From positions 496,001 through 560,000 of the forward strand of contig NZ_JAKCFA010000002.1 in the NCBI RefSeq assembly GCF_024198215.1: a DNA stretch of 64,000 nucleotides. Direction: 5' to 3'. The stretch comes from Myxococcus qinghaiensis. GTDB lineage: Bacteria > Myxococcota > Myxococcia > Myxococcales > Myxococcaceae. Position 1 is the stretch's first letter. The number at the start of each line of letters is the position of its first letter. Below are positions 59,487-64,000 of the stretch, one piece after another. Made by a program: the position numbers and the translations under genes. The notes beneath the pieces are model-generated. The model worked only from the letters and a program-made list of their open reading frames with translations, had not been told where the DNA came from and ran no database searches.

Positions 59487-61277
59487 ATGTGGGACAGAAC
59501 GGTGATTCTTAGAGCCACGAGGGTGGACGCCGGTGGTACAAGCCCCGACGTGACTTCCGCACCGCCGTCTTCGCCCCCCGTCGCATCCTTCGAATCCCTG
59601 GGCCTCAAGCCCCAGCTCGTAGAGGCGCTCAGTGCCCTCGGATACGAGGAGCCCACGCCCATTCAGTTGGCAGCCCTTCCCCCGCTGCTCGAAGGGAAGG
59701 ACCTGCTCGGTATCGCCGCCACCGGCACCGGCAAGACCGCGGCCTTCGCCCTGCCCCTCCTCCACCACCTGACGCCGGGAGAAGCCAGCCCCCACAACAC
59801 CTCCGCCCTGGTGCTCGTGCCGACCCGCGAGCTGGCCATGCAGGTGTCCGAGGCCATCCACCGCTACGGCCAGAAGCTCGGCGCCACCGTCCTGCCCCTC
59901 TACGGCGGCCAGGTCATCGGCCAGCAGCTTCGGGTCCTCAAGCGCGGCGTGGACGTCGTCGTCGCCACCCCCGGTCGCGCCCTGGACCACCTGCGCCGGG
60001 GCACGCTCCAGCTCGAGAACGTCCGCACCGTCGTGCTCGACGAGGCCGACGAGATGCTCGACATGGGCTTCGCCGATGACCTGGAGGCCATCCTCTCCGG
60101 GACACCCGAGAACCGTCAGACCGCCCTGTTCTCCGCCACGCTCCCTCCGCGCATCGCGAGCATCGCCGAGCGCCATCTGCGCCAGCCGGTGCGCGTGCGC
60201 ATCGCCAAGGAGAAGGTGGAGCCGGGCGAGCTGCCCCGCATCCGGCAGACCGCGTACGTCGTCCCGCGCTCGTTCAAGATCGCCGCGCTGGGCCGGTTGC
60301 TCGACGTGGAGTCCCCCACCGCCGCCATCATCTTCTGTCGCACCCGCACGGAGGTGGACGACCTCACCGTCTCCCTCAACGGCAGGGGCTGGCGCGCGCA
60401 CGCGCTCCACGGCGGCATGACGCAGGAGCAGCGGGATCGCGTCATCAAGCAGCTCAAGTCCCACGGGACGGACCTGCTCGTCGCCACGGACGTCGCGGCG
60501 CGCGGCCTGGACATCCCCCGCCTGTCCCACGTGGTGAACTTCGACGTGCCCAACGCCCCGGAGGCGTACGTGCACCGCATCGGCCGCACCGGCCGCGCGG
60601 GCCGGGAGGGCGTGGCCATCACCCTGGTGGAGGCTCGCGAGACTCGCCTCTTGCGCAACATCGAGAAGGTCACCGGCCAGCGAATCACGGTGGCCACCAT
60701 CCCCACCGTGGCGGACCTCCGGGCCCGGCGCCAGGAGCTGATGCGCGCCACGCTGCGCGAGACGCTGGTGGCCGGCGGACTGGAGTCGCTGCGCAGCATC
60801 GTGGAGGACCTGGCCGGCGAGTTCGAGCCGCTCGACATCGCCGCGGCCGCCGTGAAGCTCCTCCAGGACTCGCAGGACGAAGGCCGCGCGAAGGAAGAGG
60901 AGGAGATTCCCGCCACCGCGCCGATGACGGAGCGCAAGGAGCGGACGAGCCGCCCCGGCGGTCCCTCCAGCGGTCCGGGCTCGCGTCCGGCTCGCACCGA
61001 GCGCGGCCCCAAGCGCCCCGCGGGTCCTCCGTCGTGGGACACCACCCGGCTGTGGATTGGCGCGGGCCGCGTGGCGGGCATGCGTCCTGCGGACCTGGTG
61101 GGCGCCATCGCCGGTGAAGCGGGCCTGGACTCGTCGCGCATCGGCGCCATCCAGATCACCGACGCGTTCTCGCTCGTGGAAGTCCCCGAGCCGGATGCCA
61201 ACCGCGTCATCGCCGCGCTGAAGGCGGCGACCATCCGCGGTCGCAAGGTCGTGGTCCGCAAGGACCGCGGTACCTGA
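59487..61277 (+). CDS. DEAD-box RNA helicase with C-terminal DbpA-type RNA-binding domain
   Basis: It is an ATP-dependent RNA unwinding protein of the DeaD/CsdA type, 596 residues. All motifs are present: FESLGL, Q-motif EEPTPIQ, Walker A ATGTGKT, PTRELA, TPGR, DEAD in VLDEADEMLDMG, SAT, IIFCRTRTEVD, TDVAARGLD and HRIGRTGRAG. A basic Pro/Gly/Arg-rich linker (about 475-515) leads to a DbpA-like RRM fold (TTRLWIGAGRVAGMRPADLV ... FSLVEVPEP). GTG at 59550 (VTSAPPSS) is an alternative start. It lies directly downstream of the Dbr1-like gene on the same strand. Confidence 0.95.
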   Translation: MWDRTVILRATRVDAGGTSPDVTSAPPSSPPVASFESLGLKPQLVEALSALGYEEPTPIQLAALPPLLEGKDLLGIAATGTGKTAAFALPLLHHLTPGEASPHNTSALVLVPTRELAMQVSEAIHRYGQKLGATVLPLYGGQVIGQQLRVLKRGVDVVVATPGRALDHLRRGTLQLENVRTVVLDEADEMLDMGFADDLEAILSGTPENRQTALFSATLPPRIASIAERHLRQPVRVRIAKEKVEPGELPRIRQTAYVVPRSFKIAALGRLLDVESPTAAIIFCRTRTEVDDLTVSLNGRGWRAHALHGGMTQEQRDRVIKQLKSHGTDLLVATDVAARGLDIPRLSHVVNFDVPNAPEAYVHRIGRTGRAGREGVAITLVEARETRLLRNIEKVTGQRITVATIPTVADLRARRQELMRATLRETLVAGGLESLRSIVEDLAGEFEPLDIAAAAVKLLQDSQDEGRAKEEEEIPATAPMTERKERTSRPGGPSSGPGSRPARTERGPKRPAGPPSWDTTRLWIGAGRVAGMRPADLVGAIAGEAGLDSSRIGAIQITDAFSLVEVPEPDANRVIAALKAATIRGRKVVVRKDRGT

Positions 61278-61283
61278 GGTCCG

Positions 61284-61964
61284 TCAGGGCTCCGCCCACT
61301 GGCGGAGCAGGTTGTGGTACACGCCCGTCAGCATGACCAGGGAGGGGCTCTTGGGCACCTCCTGGTTGAGCTGCATGATGGCGGTGTCCAGGTCGAACAG
61401 CAGGGCGCGCTGGGACACGTCGCGCACCATGCTCTGAATCCAGAAGAACGAAGCCAGCCGCGCGCCCCGAGTCACCGGGGTGACGTGGTGCAGGCTCGTG
61501 GACGGATAGAGGATGAGGTCCCCCGCCGGCAGCTTCACCGCGTGGTGGCCGTACGTGTCCTCGACGACGAGCTCTCCGCCGTCGTAGCTGTCCGGCTCGG
61601 AGAGGAAGAGCGTGGCCGACACGTCGGTGCGCACGCGCTGCCCCGTCCCGGGAAGGAAGCGGATGGCGCCGTCCACGTGCGAGCCGAAGGACATGCTCGT
61701 GTCGTAGCGGTTGAACAGCGGAGGAAACACGCGCTGCGGCAGCGCGGCGGAGATGAAGAGCGGCGTGCGCTCCAGCCCCGCGAGCACCAGCTCCCCCAGC
61801 TCCCGCGCCGCGGCGCTTCCCTCTGGGAGCTGGAGGTTCTTCTTCACCTGGACGGACTGGTGGCCGGCGGTGACCTTGCCGTCCGTCCAGTCCGCCTGCT
61901 CCATCACCGCGCGGCAGCGGGAGACTTCGGCCGCGGTCAGGACATTGGGAATGTGCAACATCAT
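61284..61964 (-). CDS. piuC: PKHD-type Fe(II)/2-oxoglutarate dioxygenase (PiuC family)
   Basis: It has 226 residues. The double-stranded beta-helix holds His96-x-Asp98 (FGSHVDGAI) and His159 ([10 protein letters not shown]) as iron ligands, and the Arg of TRGARL binds 2-oxoglutarate. PiuC hallmarks such as [10 protein letters not shown] and [13 protein letters not shown] are near-perfect. The gene is typically linked to TonB-dependent siderophore receptors and iron-regulated, and here it follows such a receptor by 17 bp. Its substrate is unproven. It starts with two Met codons (61964 or 61961). The gene's 3' end converges on the helicase gene at 6 bp. Confidence 0.93.
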   Translation of the reverse strand: MMLHIPNVLTAAEVSRCRAVMEQADWTDGKVTAGHQSVQVKKNLQLPEGSAAARELGELVLAGLERTPLFISAALPQRVFPPLFNRYDTSMSFGSHVDGAIRFLPGTGQRVRTDVSATLFLSEPDSYDGGELVVEDTYGHHAVKLPAGDLILYPSTSLHHVTPVTRGARLASFFWIQSMVRDVSQRALLFDLDTAIMQLNQEVPKSPSLVMLTGVYHNLLRQWAEP

Positions 61965-61981
61965 GACCGCGAGCCTTTCGC

Positions 61982-64000
61982 CTAGAAGCGGTACCGCGCC
62001 GTCAGCAGCGCGGACACGCCATCCGCGGGGACGGCGTGGCCGCCGTAGTACTGGTCGTAATACAGCGTGTCGGTGAGGTTGTAGACGTTGAGCTGGACCT
62101 GTGCCTTTCCGAACGCGTAGCTGGCGAAGGCATCGAAGCGCCAGAAGTTCGGCACGTAGCTGGTGGCCGTGGTGGGCGCCGTGGGATTGCTGACGCTCGT
62201 CACGTCCTGGTAGACGGCGCCGCCGCCCACGGTGAAGTCCTTCAGCGGCGAGTACGTCGTCCACAGGGAGATGCTGTGGCGCGGCGTGTTGGGCAGCCGC
62301 TGGCCCACCAGGAACGCGTTGGTGTGCTCCAGGATGGCGGAGTCCATCAGGGTGTAGTTGGCGAGCACCTTCCAGCGCTCGACGATGGTGCCGGCGATGC
62401 CCACGTTGAAGCCCTGCACGCGCTGCTCACCCTGGAGCACCTGCGGCGGCCCTTCCGGGTCCGTGTTGGGCACGCGCGCGTCCGTCTTGGTGATTCGGAA
62501 CACCGCGCCCGTCAGCCCGAGCCGGCCGTCGAGCAGGTCCGCCTTCGCACCCGCCTCCAGGATGGCGTTCTTCTCCGGGTCCAGGCTCACGGTGTCCGCG
62601 GACACCGAGCCCAGCTCCGCGGAGGGGCTGGAGGAGGTGCCGTACATGCCGTAGACGCTCACCTTCTCCGTCGGGTGCAGGACGACGCCCGCGCGCCAGT
62701 TGAAGAGGTGGTCGCTCTTGCGCAGCCGCGTCTTCGCGCCGGTGTTGCCCGTGGTGGAGTAGTCCGTGTTGAAGACGTCCCAGCGCAGCGAGCCCACCAG
62801 CTCCAGGTACTGACCGAGCTGCACCTGGTCCGCGGCGAAGAGGCCGAGCGTCCGCTGGATGCTCACGTTGGAGCCGGAGAACACCGGCGACACCGCGGAC
62901 AGGTCCGGGTCCGCGTCCGGCTCGAACAGGTCCGCCGGGATGTTGGGGCCCGTGGGCAGGCCCACCGCGTTGAGGTTGTCACGCGACTGGCCGCGCTTCT
63001 CCCACGACAGCTCCACGCCCGCGTTCGCGGTGTGCTTGACGAAGCCCGTCTCCAGCTCTCCGCCCACGGTGGCCTGGTTGGAGACGAAGGAGTTGTCCGT
63101 CTCCGTCTGGAAGCGCTGCCGGCCGATGGTCGTCGGAGCGCCCGCGGGGGTGAGTCCGCGCGGCGCGGTGGGGCTGGCGAAGCGGTCCACGCGGCCGAAG
63201 CGCAGCGTGTTGGTGAACTGGAGCTGCTCGCCCAGGCCCTGGAAGAGGCGCGCCGTGGCGACGTGGGCATCCACGCGCTCGGTGTCCGCCGTCACGCCGT
63301 AGAAGTTGCCGCGCGGCACATCCAGCGTCTCCGTGACGGGCTTGCCGTTGAAGTAGGGCACGCCGTAGTCGGGCAGGCCGTCCTCGCGCTGGAAGAGGTA
63401 GTCGAGCTCCAGCGTGGTCTGCTCGGCCACCTTGAAGCGCAGCGAGGGCGCCAGGCCCAGCCGGTTGTCCTTCACCTCATCGCGGCCCGCCGTGTTGGCC
63501 AGCTGGCCCATGAGGTTGAGGCGCGCCTGGAAGTTCTCCGACACCGCCTCGTTGAGGTCCGCCTCGACGCGGCCCGACGGCGCGGTGCCGCCGCTCACGG
63601 CGACCTCCTGGAAGGACGTGCGCTTGGGCTTCTTCGTCGCCAGGTTGATGGCGCCGCCCGTGGAGCCACGGCCGAAGAGCACGGCGGAGGGACCGAAGTA
63701 CGCCTCCACGCCCTCCAGGTTGAACGTGTCGCGGGTGAACCAGCCCAAGTCCCTGGCGCCATCGCGGGACACGTCGTTCTGCGCGGAGAAGCCCCGCAGG
63801 ATGAAGGCGTCACCCTGCCGGCCACCTTCGCCGGCGCTCATGGTGATGCCGGAGACGTTGCGCAGCGCGTCCCGCACCGTGGTGGCCTGCTGCTCCTCGA
63901 GCACCTCCTCGGGGACCACCGTCACGGACTGCGGCGTGTTCACCAGCGCGCGCTGGGCGCGAGGCAGCGAGCTCTCACGGACCTGATAGCCCTCGGACTC
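61982..64000 (-). CDS. TonB-dependent siderophore receptor (5' end beyond the window)
   Basis: It is an outer-membrane ferric-siderophore transporter. 672 codons are visible and the frame is open to the window edge, so the signal peptide and TonB box are outside. The plug domain is present ([60 protein letters not shown]). The barrel follows ([34 protein letters not shown]) and the protein ends [12 protein letters not shown] with the terminal Phe needed for Bam assembly. It matches the siderophore/FhuA-FiuA class. It forms an operon with piuC. Confidence 0.95.
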   Translation of the reverse strand, partial: ESEGYQVRESSLPRAQRALVNTPQSVTVVPEEVLEEQQATTVRDALRNVSGITMSAGEGGRQGDAFILRGFSAQNDVSRDGARDLGWFTRDTFNLEGVEAYFGPSAVLFGRGSTGGAINLATKKPKRTSFQEVAVSGGTAPSGRVEADLNEAVSENFQARLNLMGQLANTAGRDEVKDNRLGLAPSLRFKVAEQTTLELDYLFQREDGLPDYGVPYFNGKPVTETLDVPRGNFYGVTADTERVDAHVATARLFQGLGEQLQFTNTLRFGRVDRFASPTAPRGLTPAGAPTTIGRQRFQTETDNSFVSNQATVGGELETGFVKHTANAGVELSWEKRGQSRDNLNAVGLPTGPNIPADLFEPDADPDLSAVSPVFSGSNVSIQRTLGLFAADQVQLGQYLELVGSLRWDVFNTDYSTTGNTGAKTRLRKSDHLFNWRAGVVLHPTEKVSVYGMYGTSSSPSAELGSVSADTVSLDPEKNAILEAGAKADLLDGRLGLTGAVFRITKTDARVPNTDPEGPPQVLQGEQRVQGFNVGIAGTIVERWKVLANYTLMDSAILEHTNAFLVGQRLPNTPRHSISLWTTYSPLKDFTVGGGAVYQDVTSVSNPTAPTTATSYVPNFWRFDAFASYAFGKAQVQLNVYNLTDTLYYDQYYGGHAVPADGVSALLTARYRF

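Overview
The window is high-GC DNA from a delta-proteobacterial predator of the Myxococcota, most likely Myxococcaceae or Archangiaceae. I infer this from the base composition, the many secreted lipoproteins of unknown function, a MopE-type metal-binding-motif lipoprotein, and large families of secreted hydrolases. Coding is dense on both strands. Many genes overlap their neighbour by 4 bp.

Region 1 (1-14180) is ordinary chromosome. It holds a HEAT-repeat secreted protein, mutS, nhaA, a UbiB-type ABC1 kinase-like protein, small secreted proteins, a stand-alone type II pseudopilin (gspG) and the hflK-hflC pair. Region 2 (14180-16100) is a scrapyard of mobile DNA. It begins with a copy of only the 3' end of tmRNA plus its terminator (an integration site), then an internally deleted tyrosine integrase, a DUF927 helicase fragment, an IstB fragment with IS21-like end repeats, and an IS91-like transposase fragment. 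Region 3 (16110-25125) carries two tandem ~1000-residue lipoproteins with GON, beta-gamma-crystallin-like and Vps62 domains, a secreted protein of unknown function, and a BenE-family permease.

Region 4 (25247-30846) is a mosaic. Two identical 353-bp copies of an IS91-like transposase 3' end flank a TetR/hydrolase remnant and a block of compositionally foreign genes: fumarylacetoacetate hydrolase fragment, maleylacetoacetate isomerase, choloylglycine hydrolase, glyoxalase I, and a YgfZ-like protein with its start cut off. Genes are truncated at both repeats. Region 5 (30917-34216) has a GH45 endoglucanase-like protein lacking the known catalytic acid, a glutathione peroxidase, a DUF2267 protein and a beta-helix lipoprotein.

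Region 6 (34264-47266) is export and envelope. It has a complete tripartite RND efflux operon, a MopE-like lipoprotein, and a five-gene MCE/Mla-type lipid transporter with two different permeases and two different ATPases. The ATPase motifs predict one dead and one active ATP site. Region 7 (47270-53855) has an IS630 relic, a secreted Hint-domain protein and three secreted polysaccharide- or ester-active hydrolases. Region 8 (54146-64000) has a fusion of universal-stress and phospholipase D domains, a papain-fold protease-like protein, a bacterial homologue of the RNA lariat debranching enzyme Dbr1 just upstream of a DEAD-box helicase, and an iron-uptake pair (PiuC-type hydroxylase plus a TonB-dependent siderophore receptor that runs off the window end).

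The best candidates for something undescribed are the asymmetric MCE transporter, the Dbr1-like/helicase pair, the GON-crystallin-Vps62 tandem, and the GH45-like protein without its catalytic acid. All functional statements rest on motif recognition by eye; no database search was run.
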